Source: Microbulbifer variabilis
Lineage (GTDB): Bacteria > Pseudomonadota > Gammaproteobacteria > Pseudomonadales > Cellvibrionaceae
NCBI RefSeq assembly: GCF_020524905.1
Contig: NZ_JAIVKI010000013.1
Location: 1-64,000, forward strand
Direction of reading: 5' to 3'
DNA length: 64,000 nucleotides
Positions 18,296 through 28,072 of the stretch are shown in pieces (the first letter of the stretch is position 1; every line of letters starts with the position of its first letter). Below the pieces are notes generated by a model. That model made no database searches and was not told the DNA's origin. It worked only from the letters and a program-made list of their open reading frames with translations. The position numbers and the translations under genes were made by a program.

Positions 18296-18484
18296 TTATT
18301 CTTCTTCCGGCTTTTGATTAAATGTACAGTACTTGAGGTAGTCGCCGGAATCATCCAACGTCCATTGGCCCTTGGGCACTTTATCCATTTTTTCACACCA
18401 GGCGTCGGAGCCGCGTTTGGGCTCACAGGCGGTCAGTGCGACAAGGGCTACAGCGGAACTGATTAAAACGAGTACTTTTTTCAT
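18296..18484 (-). CDS. DUF3012 family small lipoprotein
   Basis: A 62-residue protein with a lipoprotein signal peptide whose lipobox is LTAC, so the mature part starts at Cys20. The mature sequence (CEPKRGSDAWCEKMDKVPKG) is the DUF3012 pattern, with further cysteines that may pair in the periplasm. Function unknown. It lies between cysS and jetA on the same strand and may be transcribed with the Wadjet genes, though DUF3012 proteins are also common without them. Confidence 0.85.
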   Translation of the reverse strand: MKKVLVLISSAVALVALTACEPKRGSDAWCEKMDKVPKGQWTLDDSGDYLKYCTFNQKPEEE

Positions 18485-18602
18485 GGTTCGCTTCTACAAA
18501 TGAAATTCGAATGACGTTTTCTCCCCAGCTGCCACGCTGCGACTAGTCAGGGAGAAATCAGTGAGCGTAGTTTAAGGATGTAGTTTAGGGATCAGGAGCG
18601 CC

Positions 18603-19979
18603 CTACTCGCGGCGCCACTTGGTGCCCTCGCGGCTATCCTCAAGCACTACACCCTTGGATTTTAACTCTTCGCGAATCTCATCGGCGCGGGCAAAGTCAC
18701 GGTTTTTCTTGCTCTGCACACGCTCTTCAATCAGCGCTTCAATTTCCTCTGCGGAAATGGATTCTTCGCCACCGCGGACCTGCTTAAACCAGGCCTCCGG
18801 GTCCTGCTGCAAAATACCGAGCATATCGCCAGCGGCCAACAGCAAACCTTTCAAGTGCGCTTTATCGACATCTTCGGCCTTGTTCAAATCACGGGCAATC
18901 TGGTGCAACTCGCTAATGGCGATGGGAGTGTTCAGATCATCTTCCAGCGCTTTAAGGAAAGCGGTGTCGGTCAAGTCTGCCACTTGCGCCTCAACCGCTT
19001 CGGTTTCACGCAGGGCGCCGTAAAGGGTATCCAGTGTACGCCAGGCTTGATCGAGCAGGTCTCCACTGAAATTCAATTCCGAACGGTAGTGGGCAGACAA
19101 GAGCGCAAAACGCAGCACCTCACCCGGGTAAAGCGCCAGCAGGTCTTTCACCATGCGGAAGTTACCCAGGGATTTGGACATCTTCTCGCCGTTGATATTC
19201 ACGTAGCCGTTGTGCATCCAATAGCGCACAAAGTCCACGCCATTGGCGCAGCAGCTCTGGGCGCGCTCGTTTTCATGGTGGGGGAAGGTCAGGTCGCGAC
19301 CGCCGCCATGAATATCGATAGTCTCACCCAGATGCTTCTTGATCATGGCCGAGCACTCCAAGTGCCAACCCGGACGACCGCGACCCCAGGGGCTATCCCA
19401 ACCGGGCTCTTCATCAGAGGAAGGCTTCCACAGTACGAAGTCACCCGCGTATTTTTTATAAGGCGCCACTTCCACACGCGCACCGGCGAGCATATCGTCG
19501 AGGGAGCGCTTCGACAGCTGACCGTATTCCTGCATCGACTCCACCGCGAACAGCACATGGCCCTCGACGGCGTAGGCGTGGCCCTTCTCCAGCAGGCTTT
19601 CGATCATAGCGATCATTTCCGGCAGGTGCTGGGTGGCATAGGGGACAATATCCGGCTCGAGGTTATTGAGCGCTGCCATATCCTCATAGTAAGCCTGGGC
19701 ATAGCGGGCTGACAGCACAGCGATCTCCTCGCCATTGTCCCGTGCGGTTTTCATGATTTTGTCGTCAATATCGGTGATATTGCGCGCGTAAAGCACATCG
19801 CTGAAATTTCTTTTCAGTAGCCGATAAAGGGTGTCGAACACCACTACAGGGCGGGCATTGCCGATATGCACGCGGTTGTACACGGTGGGGCCACACACGT
19901 ACATGCGCACCTGATCTTCCACCAGTGGTACGAAAGGTTCTTTCTTGCCGGAAAACGTGTTGTAGACCTGTAGAGACAT
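18603..19979 (-). CDS. cysS: Cysteinyl-tRNA synthetase
   Basis: A 458-residue class I synthetase charging tRNA-Cys. Visible are the first zinc Cys in YVCGPTVY, the HIGH-type HIGNARP, the zinc-site segment GWHLECSAM with [11 protein letters not shown], and the KMSKS loop [10 protein letters not shown]. The C-terminal helical and anticodon part is complete. ATG 19979 after GAGAGAAGAG is preferred to the ATG four codons earlier. It follows glnS on the same strand. Confidence 0.97.
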   Translation of the reverse strand: MSLQVYNTFSGKKEPFVPLVEDQVRMYVCGPTVYNRVHIGNARPVVVFDTLYRLLKRNFSDVLYARNITDIDDKIMKTARDNGEEIAVLSARYAQAYYEDMAALNNLEPDIVPYATQHLPEMIAMIESLLEKGHAYAVEGHVLFAVESMQEYGQLSKRSLDDMLAGARVEVAPYKKYAGDFVLWKPSSDEEPGWDSPWGRGRPGWHLECSAMIKKHLGETIDIHGGGRDLTFPHHENERAQSCCANGVDFVRYWMHNGYVNINGEKMSKSLGNFRMVKDLLALYPGEVLRFALLSAHYRSELNFSGDLLDQAWRTLDTLYGALRETEAVEAQVADLTDTAFLKALEDDLNTPIAISELHQIARDLNKAEDVDKAHLKGLLLAAGDMLGILQQDPEAWFKQVRGGEESISAEEIEALIEERVQSKKNRDFARADEIREELKSKGVVLEDSREGTKWRRE

Positions 19980-20066
19980 CTCTTCTCTCAAATTCTTTTG
20001 CTGACTGGGCTGGGCCTATCATTGGCCCAGCCTCCAAACACCGCCCTCGGACAGTGACCTGTTATG

Positions 20067-21740
20067 TTATTTGCTTTGCTCTTTCGCCCAGCTGTCGCGC
20101 AGACCAATAGTGCGGTTAAACACCGGCGCTTCCGCGCTGCCGTATTTGCTGTCGCGACAGAAATAGCCGTTGCGCTCGAACTGGTAGCCCTGCTCCGGCT
20201 CAGCTTTGGCTAGGCCGATTTCTGCTTTGCAGCCTTTGAGGACTTGCAGGTTGTCCGGGTTGACACAGTCGAGGAAGTTCTTGCCGCCGGCATCCGGCGC
20301 CGCATCATTAAACAGGCGATCGTAGAGGCGCACTTCGCAATCGACATTGTTATCCGCAGAAACCCAGTGAATTACGCCCTTGGGTTTAACGCCGTCGGCC
20401 GGGTCTTTACCCAGGGTGTCGAGATCGACAGAGCAGATCACTTCCACAATTTCGCCAGCATCGTTCTTCACCACTTCTTCGGCAAAAATCACATAGGCAT
20501 TGCGCAGGCGAACCTTCTTGCCCAGCACCAGGCGCTTGTACTTCTTGTTGGCCTCTTCGCGGAAATCCTCTTTTTCAATATAGAGAGTACGGCCAAACGG
20601 AAGTTCACGAGCTGGCAGATCATCGCGCACCGGGTGGCCCGGTGCCGACAGCAGTTCTTCCTGACCTTCCGGGTAGTTTTTCAGGGTGATTTTCAACGGC
20701 TCCATCACACACATTGCGCGCGGGGCTTTCTTGTCCAGGTCATCGCGGATGCTGTACTCCAGCATGCCTACATCCACCACCGAGTCAGAGCGGGTTACAC
20801 CGATCATCTCGCAGAAATTGCGGATGGAGGCCGGGGTAAAGCCGCGACGGCGCATACCCGAAAGGGTCGGCATACGGGGGTCATCCCAACCATCTACATG
20901 ACCTTCATCGACCAGCTGCTTGAGCTTGCGCTTGGACACCACGGTGTAGTTGAGGTGCAGGCGTGCAAATTCGTACTGGCGCGGGCGCGAAGGCACCGGC
21001 AGGTTCTCGATCAGCCAGTCGTACAACGGCTTGTGATCTTCGAACTCCAGGGTACAAATAGAGTGACTGATGCCTTCAATCGCATCGCACTGGCCGTGGG
21101 CAAAATCGTAGCTGGGATATATGCACCACTTATCACCAGTCTGGTGGTGAGCCATTTTTTTGATGCGGTAAATAATCGGGTCACGCAGGTTGATATTGGG
21201 CGCGGCCATATCGATCTTGGCGCGCAGGCTGCACTGGCCCTCTTCCATTTCGCCATTTCGCATCTTTTCAAACAGCGCCAGGTTTTCTTCCACGGTTCTT
21301 TCGCGGTAGGGGCTGTTTTTACCCGGCTCCTTGAGCGTGCCGCGGTAGTGACGAGCTTCTTCCGCAGACAGATCACAGACGTAGGCCTTGCCAGCCTTAA
21401 TCAGGTGCAGTGCCCACTCGTACAGTTGATCAAAATTATCCGAGGAGTACTTCGCCTGGCCATTCCACTCGAAACCGAGCCAGGAGACGTCGCGCTTGAT
21501 CGCATCGACAAACTCTTCCTCTTCCTTAGCTGGGTTGGTGTCATCGAAGCGTAAATTGCAGGTGCCGCCAAACTCCTGTGCCAAACCAAAGTTCAGGCAA
21601 ATGGATTTGGCGTGTCCAATATGTAGATATCCATTCGGCTCCGGTGGAAAGCGGGTTGCCACCTGGGATACCCGGCCCTCTGCCAGGTCTTCGCGAATAA
21701 GGTTCTGTAAAAAGTGAGCGGGCTTGCTCTCGGATGTCAT
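20067..21740 (-). CDS. glnS: Glutaminyl-tRNA synthetase
   Basis: A 557-residue class Ic synthetase. The HIGH motif is [12 protein letters not shown], preceded by [12 protein letters not shown], and the KMSKS loop is [10 protein letters not shown] with the first Ser position changed to Val. The two C-terminal beta-barrel anticodon domains are present, ending in [10 protein letters not shown]. The length matches the E. coli enzyme. It is probably the first gene of the leftward glnS-cysS group, divergent from ppiB. Confidence 0.97.
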   Translation of the reverse strand: MTSESKPAHFLQNLIREDLAEGRVSQVATRFPPEPNGYLHIGHAKSICLNFGLAQEFGGTCNLRFDDTNPAKEEEEFVDAIKRDVSWLGFEWNGQAKYSSDNFDQLYEWALHLIKAGKAYVCDLSAEEARHYRGTLKEPGKNSPYRERTVEENLALFEKMRNGEMEEGQCSLRAKIDMAAPNINLRDPIIYRIKKMAHHQTGDKWCIYPSYDFAHGQCDAIEGISHSICTLEFEDHKPLYDWLIENLPVPSRPRQYEFARLHLNYTVVSKRKLKQLVDEGHVDGWDDPRMPTLSGMRRRGFTPASIRNFCEMIGVTRSDSVVDVGMLEYSIRDDLDKKAPRAMCVMEPLKITLKNYPEGQEELLSAPGHPVRDDLPARELPFGRTLYIEKEDFREEANKKYKRLVLGKKVRLRNAYVIFAEEVVKNDAGEIVEVICSVDLDTLGKDPADGVKPKGVIHWVSADNNVDCEVRLYDRLFNDAAPDAGGKNFLDCVNPDNLQVLKGCKAEIGLAKAEPEQGYQFERNGYFCRDSKYGSAEAPVFNRTIGLRDSWAKEQSK

Positions 21741-21952
21741 AGGATTCTCTTATTTACAGCTGTGCGAACATAAACGGCGAATTATACCCTAGTTGAGCCA
21801 CAGAATATCCTATTTAGCTGAGCGTCAGACGATGATTTTTACTGTTGGCGCACACTTTTTAGGCAATCCATTATGATATCGTGACTCGGCGTTTTACAGC
21901 TCCTGACGAAAAGGTATCATGCCGGCCGAAATCAACCCTCATAGGACATTTT

Positions 21953-22462
21953 ATGATCACCTTGCACACTACCCACGGAGATATTGCTATCGAACTGGAT
22001 TTCGACAAGGCCCCAAAGACTGCAGCCAACTTCCTGCAGTACTGCCGTGATGATTTTTACACTGGGACCATTTTCCACCGGGTGATCGACAACTTCATGA
22101 TTCAGGGTGGCGGTATGACCCCCGATATGGAGCAGAAAGAAACCCGCGAGTCCATTGAGAACGAAGCGGACAACGGCCTGAAGAATGACACCGGCACCCT
22201 GGCCATGGCCCGCACCATGGACCCACACTCCGCCAGCTCCCAGTTCTTTATCAATGTAAAGGACAACGACTTCCTGAACTTCCGCAGCAAGGACACTCAG
22301 GGCTGGGGTTACTGCGTGTTTGGTAACGTGGCCGATGGTATGGACGTGGTCAACAAGATCAAGAGCGTAAAAACTGGCAGCAAGGGCTTCCACCAGGACG
22401 TACCGCTGGAAACTATCGAAATCACCGGCATCAGCATTTCTGACGACTACGCGGATAAGTAA
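21953..22462 (+). CDS. ppiB: Cyclophilin-type peptidyl-prolyl isomerase B
   Basis: A 169-residue cytosolic PPIase with no signal peptide. The cyclophilin core is clear: [14 protein letters not shown] with the active-site Arg, [18 protein letters not shown] and [12 protein letters not shown] 21953 starts with the family's [11 protein letters not shown]; the upstream 24 codons are not conserved. The gene is followed 36 bases later by lpxH, often its neighbour in gammaproteobacteria. Confidence 0.96.
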   Translation: MITLHTTHGDIAIELDFDKAPKTAANFLQYCRDDFYTGTIFHRVIDNFMIQGGGMTPDMEQKETRESIENEADNGLKNDTGTLAMARTMDPHSASSQFFINVKDNDFLNFRSKDTQGWGYCVFGNVADGMDVVNKIKSVKTGSKGFHQDVPLETIEITGISISDDYADK

Positions 22463-22497
22463 TTTTTCGAGCCCTCTCAGGCTCTAAGGCGGGGACA

Positions 22498-23223
22498 TTG
22501 TCTATTTATTTTATTTCCGATCTGCACCTCGATGAGAGCCGTCCGGAGATCACCCAGGCTTTCTTTGATTTCCTGCGCGGCCCCGCCGCCGGTGCCGAGG
22601 CACTGTATATTCTCGGTGACTTCTTCGAGGCCTGGATTGGCGATGACGACGATGCTCCCCTGATCGATGAAGTGGTGCGGGAGTTGAGCCACTACAGTGG
22701 CTCCGGGGTGGAACTGTACCTGATGCACGGCAATCGCGACTTCCTACTCGGTGCCGATTTTGCCCAGCGCACCGGGGCAATATTGCTGCAAGACCCGACC
22801 ACTCTCACTCTGGCAGGCCAGCGAGTATTGCTGATGCATGGCGATAGCCTGTGTACCCGAGACCAAGAGTACATGGCCTTCCGACGCCAGGCGCGGAATC
22901 CCAACTGGCAACAGGGGTTGTTGGCCAAACCGCTCGAAGAGCGCCGCGCTATCGCTGCACAGATTCGCGCCGCCTCCAAAGCCATGAATAGCCGCAAAGC
23001 GGAAGACATCATGGACGTCACCCCCGAGGAGGTGGAAAGAGTCATGCTTGAATACAACGCGGACACTCTGATCCACGGCCACACCCACAGGCCAGGCCGC
23101 CACCCATTCTCACTCGATGGCGCCCCTGTAGAGCGCATTGTACTGGGAGACTGGGAAAGCAATGCTTGGTGCCTAAAGGCGAGCGGGGAAACATTGGAGC
23201 TAATGCATTGGCCAATCGGCTAA
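22498..23223 (+). CDS. lpxH: UDP-2,3-diacylglucosamine pyrophosphatase LpxH
   Basis: A 241-residue metallophosphoesterase of lipid A synthesis that cleaves UDP-2,3-diacylglucosamine to lipid X and UMP at the inner membrane. The metal-binding motifs are SDLHLDE, GDFFEAWIGDDD, HGNRDFLLG, MHGDSLCTRD and HGHTHRPG. The start is TTG 22498 after an AAGGCGGGG site. Length as expected. Confidence 0.95.
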   Translation: MSIYFISDLHLDESRPEITQAFFDFLRGPAAGAEALYILGDFFEAWIGDDDDAPLIDEVVRELSHYSGSGVELYLMHGNRDFLLGADFAQRTGAILLQDPTTLTLAGQRVLLMHGDSLCTRDQEYMAFRRQARNPNWQQGLLAKPLEERRAIAAQIRAASKAMNSRKAEDIMDVTPEEVERVMLEYNADTLIHGHTHRPGRHPFSLDGAPVERIVLGDWESNAWCLKASGETLELMHWPIG

Positions 23224-23254
23224 GCCCTGGCCGCCACCCCATCAATCCTCCCTG

Positions 23255-24184
23255 TTAATGGTAGAGTCTTTGTTCGAGCTTCACAGCTTCCGCCAAAAGG
23301 CGCAGGCTGTGACGCAAACGCTCAGTCCCACCAAATTGGAATCCTTTACCCTGTAAATAGGCGCAATCCATTACTGCTGGCGGTTCATCCTGGGGTTCTG
23401 GGGGTAGAGGGCTACGTTTTCCCACCATAGACTGCAAAATCTCCGCCACCTCCCGATAGCTCACCAGGCGATCGCTGCAATTTACCGCCCGGCCCCGAGC
23501 ATCCTCCTCAGACAGCACCAACTCTACCGCCCTGGCGACATCTTCTCCATGTACCTCGGTGGCAACTCTAGCTTGGGTATAGGGCTCTCCACTAACCACC
23601 GCACGGGCAATGTCATACCACTTGCTACGCTCCAGTGGATTGACTACACCGTAAACTCCGGTGAGACGCAGAGAAACCGCGTGCCATTGACGCTGCTGAG
23701 CCCAGGCTGAGATCATCGCCTCCACCGCCGATTTATAAGCCCCATAAAACGTATCGGGCCGCGCCGCCTGATGCTCGTATAAACTGCCGTGCAGACAGCC
23801 TGTTGCGTACACCGCCCTACTGGAAATAAAAACAAATTTATCCACGGCCGCTGTGTGGGCCATTTGCATTAACAGCAGTGTACTGTTTAAGTTGGAATCG
23901 AGGAACTTGGGGAGATTCTCGCCCTCCCCTCCGCGATAACGACCGGGTAGATGGTCATAGGCGCAGTGCACTATCGCATCCAGCCCTCTAACAAATTTAT
24001 TTAAAACACTGCGATCCCCCATATCGCCAGCAACCCATTCGAAGTTACTGCCCGCAGCAAAAGGAAATAATCCTGACTTGCGCCCCGAACGAGACAACGC
24101 CCGCACCTTGTAGCCATGATCAAGAAAGTAGCGAACAATAAATTGCCCAACATAACCACTGGCGCCAGTGATACCAATAATCAC
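23255..24184 (-). CDS. SDR oxidoreductase, SqdC-like candidate
   Basis: A 309-residue extended short-chain dehydrogenase/epimerase. The NAD(P) loop is GITGASGYVGQF, followed by the Ser region FISSRAVYA and the YxxxK pair in YGAYKSAVEA. It is the last gene of a four-gene unit, overlapping the GT8 gene by 4 bases. In Rhodobacter the sqdC product is needed to finish sulfolipid synthesis, and its loss leads to sulfoquinovosyl-dihydroxyacetone. By position this protein may play that reductase-like part; this is inference. Confidence 0.75.
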   Translation of the reverse strand: MIIGITGASGYVGQFIVRYFLDHGYKVRALSRSGRKSGLFPFAAGSNFEWVAGDMGDRSVLNKFVRGLDAIVHCAYDHLPGRYRGGEGENLPKFLDSNLNSTLLLMQMAHTAAVDKFVFISSRAVYATGCLHGSLYEHQAARPDTFYGAYKSAVEAMISAWAQQRQWHAVSLRLTGVYGVVNPLERSKWYDIARAVVSGEPYTQARVATEVHGEDVARAVELVLSEEDARGRAVNCSDRLVSYREVAEILQSMVGKRSPLPPEPQDEPPAVMDCAYLQGKGFQFGGTERLRHSLRLLAEAVKLEQRLYH

Positions 24185-25008
24185 AAACTACCATCCGACG
24201 ATTGACGCTGCTCACGGGCAAACTGTTCGATTCTCAAGCTGATATCGCGCCCTTGCTTGACCGCCCACCACAACTCGATCAGTGGCCTGAGTTGCTCCGC
24301 TTTTGCATGGTCCTTTTGCCAGGGTTTTTCGTATTGATAGTGAATCACATGAATACTGCTCCACAGCCATAATTGCGGTAAGTTCAGGTACAGATACTGC
24401 AAAGCATTGTAGATATAAGGTATACCGTGCCAACGGGGAAAAAACGCCTGTAAGAAAGTTTGGTCAGTACGACGCCAAAATACGCCTGGTCGATCCAGGA
24501 ACTTTAGCATTTTCTGATAAGTACTCTCACAGGGTACAGCGGTGAACAAGCCCGAATTCATCCGCGCAAACCCATCCAAGCCTTCATAGAGGTTAGGGGC
24601 GGCACAAAACTCGGGGTACTCCATCAGGTGATCAATATTGCGAAGCACTAAAATATCCGCATCAAGAAACACCAACTTGTCATATTCCTCTAGACGCCAA
24701 AGGGCCAGCTTTGAGAAATTATTCAGTGGAATATGGAACTGGGGCTTTTCCCCTTTATCAAAAGGCGCACACCGGTGTAGCCCCTCGCGCCCATGACGCA
24801 GAATAAATGCCTCAGATAAATCCGGTGGACTGATCTCCCGCACCAAGCACCCAGAGGATTCCAGATGCTCAGTATCCACACACTCCGCGGCCACCATTGC
24901 TATCAGCGGATAGACACTGCCTACCCTCTCCAGTGAGCGCTTAAGAACAACTGCACCAATCACATAATCCGGGCTATTAACGAGGGTAACAAAGGCACAA
25001 CGAGACAT
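24181..25008 (-). CDS. GT8 glycogenin-like glycosyltransferase, SqdD-like candidate
   Basis: A 275-residue family 8 glycosyltransferase. Visible motifs are the start FVTLVNSPDYVIGA, the metal-binding DxD in FLDADILVL, NSGLFTA, DQTFLQAFF and HYQYEKPW near the end, as in glycogenins. SqdD of Rhodobacter and rhizobia is also glycogenin-like and stands between sqdB and sqdC. Here the gene lies downstream of the UDP-sulfoquinovose-synthase-like gene and upstream of the SDR, so transfer of sulfoquinovose is the best guess. Confidence 0.8.
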   Translation of the reverse strand: MSRCAFVTLVNSPDYVIGAVVLKRSLERVGSVYPLIAMVAAECVDTEHLESSGCLVREISPPDLSEAFILRHGREGLHRCAPFDKGEKPQFHIPLNNFSKLALWRLEEYDKLVFLDADILVLRNIDHLMEYPEFCAAPNLYEGLDGFARMNSGLFTAVPCESTYQKMLKFLDRPGVFWRRTDQTFLQAFFPRWHGIPYIYNALQYLYLNLPQLWLWSSIHVIHYQYEKPWQKDHAKAEQLRPLIELWWAVKQGRDISLRIEQFAREQRQSSDGSL

Positions 25009-25082
25009 GGCGACAACTGCAAACTACTTGAACTCACTGGGATACGCACTGCCAAGTATTCAGAAAAAACATAAGGGATGGA

Positions 25083-26387
25083 TCACAGAGGAGGCATCTT
25101 ATCGCCCGAGCCATGGATCGAACGGAGGCGCCATCGATCCATAATGCTTTCCACCTGATTTTGACTGAAACAGTTCACATTATAGATAAAGCTCGCCCTT
25201 AGTTGGCCTCCATAAGCCGCCATTGAGAGGTAGATTCCGTAGGGGGTTAGCCGTGTGGGCAGCGGGGTCGTATGAATTTTCAATTTCTCGCCAACCTCCA
25301 CCCATTCTGAAGTTTCGCCGGTATACACAGCGGTAAAACCCTCGCGGTGCTCTTCCGTTTGAAGAAAAGTAATCAGAAAACAGCTCGAAGCATTGAGGTT
25401 ATGGCCGATACTGCCATGAGGACCGATAGAATCTGCGGCATAAGCCGTGCGCACTGCGTGTTTGATCTCCTGCGACAACCGGGCCAGCTTTTCCGACCAG
25501 GATTCATTCCTGCAAACAGTCAAATTCCCATAACGAAACATAGGCCCCAGAATATACCGATGCTCCCGTTTTAAGCGCAGAGACAAGCTGGTATTCATCC
25601 AAAAGTCATAATGGAGAAATTCACATAAAGTTTGTTGGTAAGCCGCACACAAGTAGGCAAACAGACTAACTTCTGCATCATTGGCATTGGTTTGAATCTG
25701 TACGAACTCCACCCCCTCAATATTGAGAGTCTCTTCGCCGCAAATAATTGAGGCAATTTCTTGATGCGAAGCTTGCCAGACCGTTTCTCTCTGCAATTCC
25801 AATTTGTTGCGCCAGTAATAACTGGCTTTTTGCCCCCGCTCCGATTCGAGATAGGTTTCTTCAAAATTGATATAGTCAGCAAAATCCGTAGTTTCTCCAC
25901 GGGGCTTATAAGGCTTCCCAGCTCCCATAGTCAGGTAAGCAGTCAATGATTCGGCCCACAATAGTGATAGGCTAATGCCATCGGTAATGATGTGGTGGCA
26001 CTTGGTCAAGAAAATATATTCATCCTCACCAGTACGAAAAAGGCTGAGGCCAAGTAGTTGATCCGAATTTAAATCCATGGGTGAACTGCTGAACTGGCGC
26101 AGGAAGCTGGTGATATCTGCTTCGCTCATATGGCGAATATCCATATAGTCCAGCTCGATATCATCAAAGCTTCGAACAGCTGGCTCATCGTGGTAACGAC
26201 AACGAAAAATAGGATAGGTATTTACCACCAATGGAACGGCAAACTCAAACAACGCGACATCCACATCACCCTTGATACACATGGCCCGGGCAATCAAGTC
26301 CGCCAGCACTTTGCGGTGATGCAGGTTATAAATACTCTGCTCCGTGATAGATAGTGGCACACGCGCGGAGCTGTCCCATCCCGCCAT
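25083..26387 (-). CDS. Condensation-fold acyltransferase (HHxxxDG)
   Basis: A 434-residue stand-alone protein of the NRPS-condensation/PapA acyltransferase superfamily. The catalytic motif HHIITDG is at residues 131-137 and the second half carries the usual SLRLKRE and latch-like segments. There is no carrier domain, so it should use an acyl-CoA or acyl-carrier donor. It starts 12 bases after the sqdB-like stop and precedes the GT8 gene, which places acylation inside the sulfoglycolipid operon. A paralogue is at 29377. Confidence 0.85.
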   Translation of the reverse strand: MAGWDSSARVPLSITEQSIYNLHHRKVLADLIARAMCIKGDVDVALFEFAVPLVVNTYPIFRCRYHDEPAVRSFDDIELDYMDIRHMSEADITSFLRQFSSSPMDLNSDQLLGLSLFRTGEDEYIFLTKCHHIITDGISLSLLWAESLTAYLTMGAGKPYKPRGETTDFADYINFEETYLESERGQKASYYWRNKLELQRETVWQASHQEIASIICGEETLNIEGVEFVQIQTNANDAEVSLFAYLCAAYQQTLCEFLHYDFWMNTSLSLRLKREHRYILGPMFRYGNLTVCRNESWSEKLARLSQEIKHAVRTAYAADSIGPHGSIGHNLNASSCFLITFLQTEEHREGFTAVYTGETSEWVEVGEKLKIHTTPLPTRLTPYGIYLSMAAYGGQLRASFIYNVNCFSQNQVESIMDRWRLRSIHGSGDKMPPL

Positions 26388-26399
26388 CTCAGACTTCCG

Positions 26400-27674
26400 C
26401 TATTGATTATCAGGCCTGATCAAGCTTGAGGGCCTTTCCAGTAGCCGGCGCATGTGGGGCGCCTCCGCGGCTTGGGTAGGCCCCAGGTCTTTACGTGTAC
26501 GCCAGTAGGAACGACAGGGAATCAGATCGGGATTACAGCGGTGGGCATATTTTTCAGCAATTTCAGAGATTTCCTCCATCAACCCCTGAGCCAAAAAGGT
26601 TGGCTTCAGCCCCAGATTGCAAAGGCTGGCATTCTCCACAAACAATTCATTTTCCGCATCTTCATTACGGGGATTATCGACAAACGCCATTTTGGCCCCA
26701 CTGGCATCGGCGATCATCTTGGCGAGATCACGTACCCGATGAGTTTCAGTCATCTGGTTCATGATGCGCACACGCTCACCGGGAGCAGGTGGCGAATCTA
26801 TTGCCAACTGAATACAGCGCACCGTATCGGAGATATGAATAAACGCACGGGTCTGCCCACCAGTGCCATGCACGGTCAATTCATGACCAATGGCAGCCTG
26901 CATAAGAAAGCGATTCAGTACAGTGCCGTAGTCACCATCGTAATCAAAGCGGTTAATCAAACGCTCATCCAAGGAGGTTTCCGCGGTTTGAGTGCCCCAG
27001 ACGATACCCTGATGTAAGTCAGTAACCCGCACACCATCGTTTTTGTTGTAGTAAGCAAAGAGCAGCTGATCCTGAGATTTAGTCAGGTGATAAATACTGC
27101 CAGGGTTAGTCGGGTAGAGAATCTGCTGAGAAACCCTTTGACCGTTTTCCAAAGGTATTTCCACATCCAAGTAACCCTCCGGAATCTTCATGCCCGCAGA
27201 GCCGTAACCGTAGACTCCCATGGTACCGAGATGGACGATATGAGTATCGACACCGGCATCCACCACTGCAGCAAGAAGATTATTGGTGGCATTGATATTG
27301 TTGGAAACCGTGTAGCGCTTATGGCGCGAGGATTTCATGGAATATGGCGCAGCGCGCTGTTCGGCGAAATGTACTATTGCGTAGGGCCGGGTCTCCGCAA
27401 TCAACTCCACAAGCGGCTCATAGTCACAGGCAAGGTCCAGCTTGCGCAGCTCAATATTAAGCCCGGTCATCTCCCACCAGCATTGCAGACGCTCACCAAT
27501 ACTCTCGATGGGGGTCAGGGACTCCACTCCCAACTCTTCATCTATAAGGCGTCGTGAAAAATTATCTACGATAGTGACAGCGTAACCCTGTCTCGATAAA
27601 TACAATGCTGTAGGCCAACCGCAGAAGCCGTCCCCCCCCAATACCAAAATGCGGGCATTGTTGTTTTGCCGCAT
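26400..27674 (-). CDS. sqdB: UDP-sulfoquinovose synthase (SQD1/SqdB family)
   Basis: A 424-residue SDR enzyme expected to make UDP-sulfoquinovose from UDP-glucose and sulfite. The family signatures are strong: VLGGDGFCGWPTALYLS (NAD loop), SLTPIESI, HFAEQRAAPYSM, the catalytic Thr in LGTMGVYG, Tyr and Lys in YHLTK, then NRFDYDGDYGTVLNRF and HGTGGQTRAF. ATG 27674 after GGGGAGG is chosen; the frame upstream is not conserved. It is the first gene of the proposed sqd operon. Confidence 0.88.
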   Translation of the reverse strand: MRQNNNARILVLGGDGFCGWPTALYLSRQGYAVTIVDNFSRRLIDEELGVESLTPIESIGERLQCWWEMTGLNIELRKLDLACDYEPLVELIAETRPYAIVHFAEQRAAPYSMKSSRHKRYTVSNNINATNNLLAAVVDAGVDTHIVHLGTMGVYGYGSAGMKIPEGYLDVEIPLENGQRVSQQILYPTNPGSIYHLTKSQDQLLFAYYNKNDGVRVTDLHQGIVWGTQTAETSLDERLINRFDYDGDYGTVLNRFLMQAAIGHELTVHGTGGQTRAFIHISDTVRCIQLAIDSPPAPGERVRIMNQMTETHRVRDLAKMIADASGAKMAFVDNPRNEDAENELFVENASLCNLGLKPTFLAQGLMEEISEIAEKYAHRCNPDLIPCRSYWRTRKDLGPTQAAEAPHMRRLLERPSSLIRPDNQ

Positions 27675-28072
27675 ATTTGCCTCCCCAGAGTAAATTCGCG
27701 CCAAATACCGAAAGCTATGAATAAATAATATACAAGACCACCCACCAGAAGGATGACAGCTGCTGGTTAGTATCACTGATAAGCGCCTGCAATCCACCCA
27801 CATTCCACAGAGGAAAAAACTGCGAGAAAGAATAGAAACCTAGGAACTGGGCGGATAAGGAATATAGTCCTGCAAAGAAGGTTGTGCCATTAAAGCGCAA
27901 GGAGAGGCTCCCATACGACTATCATTTTTTCACCAAACTCCTCTTTTCCCAGGTCAAATTGGACCTAACCACTACCCTGTTGATTGACCTCCGACACCAA
28001 GATTCTCTTGATTTACGCCACCACCCCATTGCATGATCCCCTCTGACCTCAGGGGAGAGGAGTGCGATCCAG
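27675..28072. other. Divergent intergenic region, sqdB and saccharopine-dehydrogenase-like gene
   Basis: About 400 bases without a convincing gene. It holds the possible Pho box and -10 element for sqdB. A TTG-initiated frame of 61 codons (27715-27900, minus) has hydrophobic content but no ribosome site and is probably chance. A small inverted repeat CCCCT/AGGGG at 28037-28055 lies just before the rightward gene's ribosome site. Confidence 0.5.
27727..27759 (-). promoter_or_regulatory. Possible Pho box and -10 element of the sqdB operon
   Basis: On the minus strand CTGTCAT (27753-27759), four bases, then CTGGTGG (27742-27748) resembles a PhoB box with a perfect first and poor second half-site. 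A TATATT -10 element follows 9 bases later, near the spacing of PhoB-activated promoters. Suggestive only. Confidence 0.3.

Noticed and set aside
20244..21554. 436-codon plus-strand frame inside glnS
   Set aside because: Antisense shadow; the glnS reading is complete and unmistakable on the other strand.
27715..27900. 61-codon hydrophobic frame upstream of the sqdB-like gene
   Set aside because: TTG start without ribosome site, and it overlaps the likely promoter of the sqdB operon.
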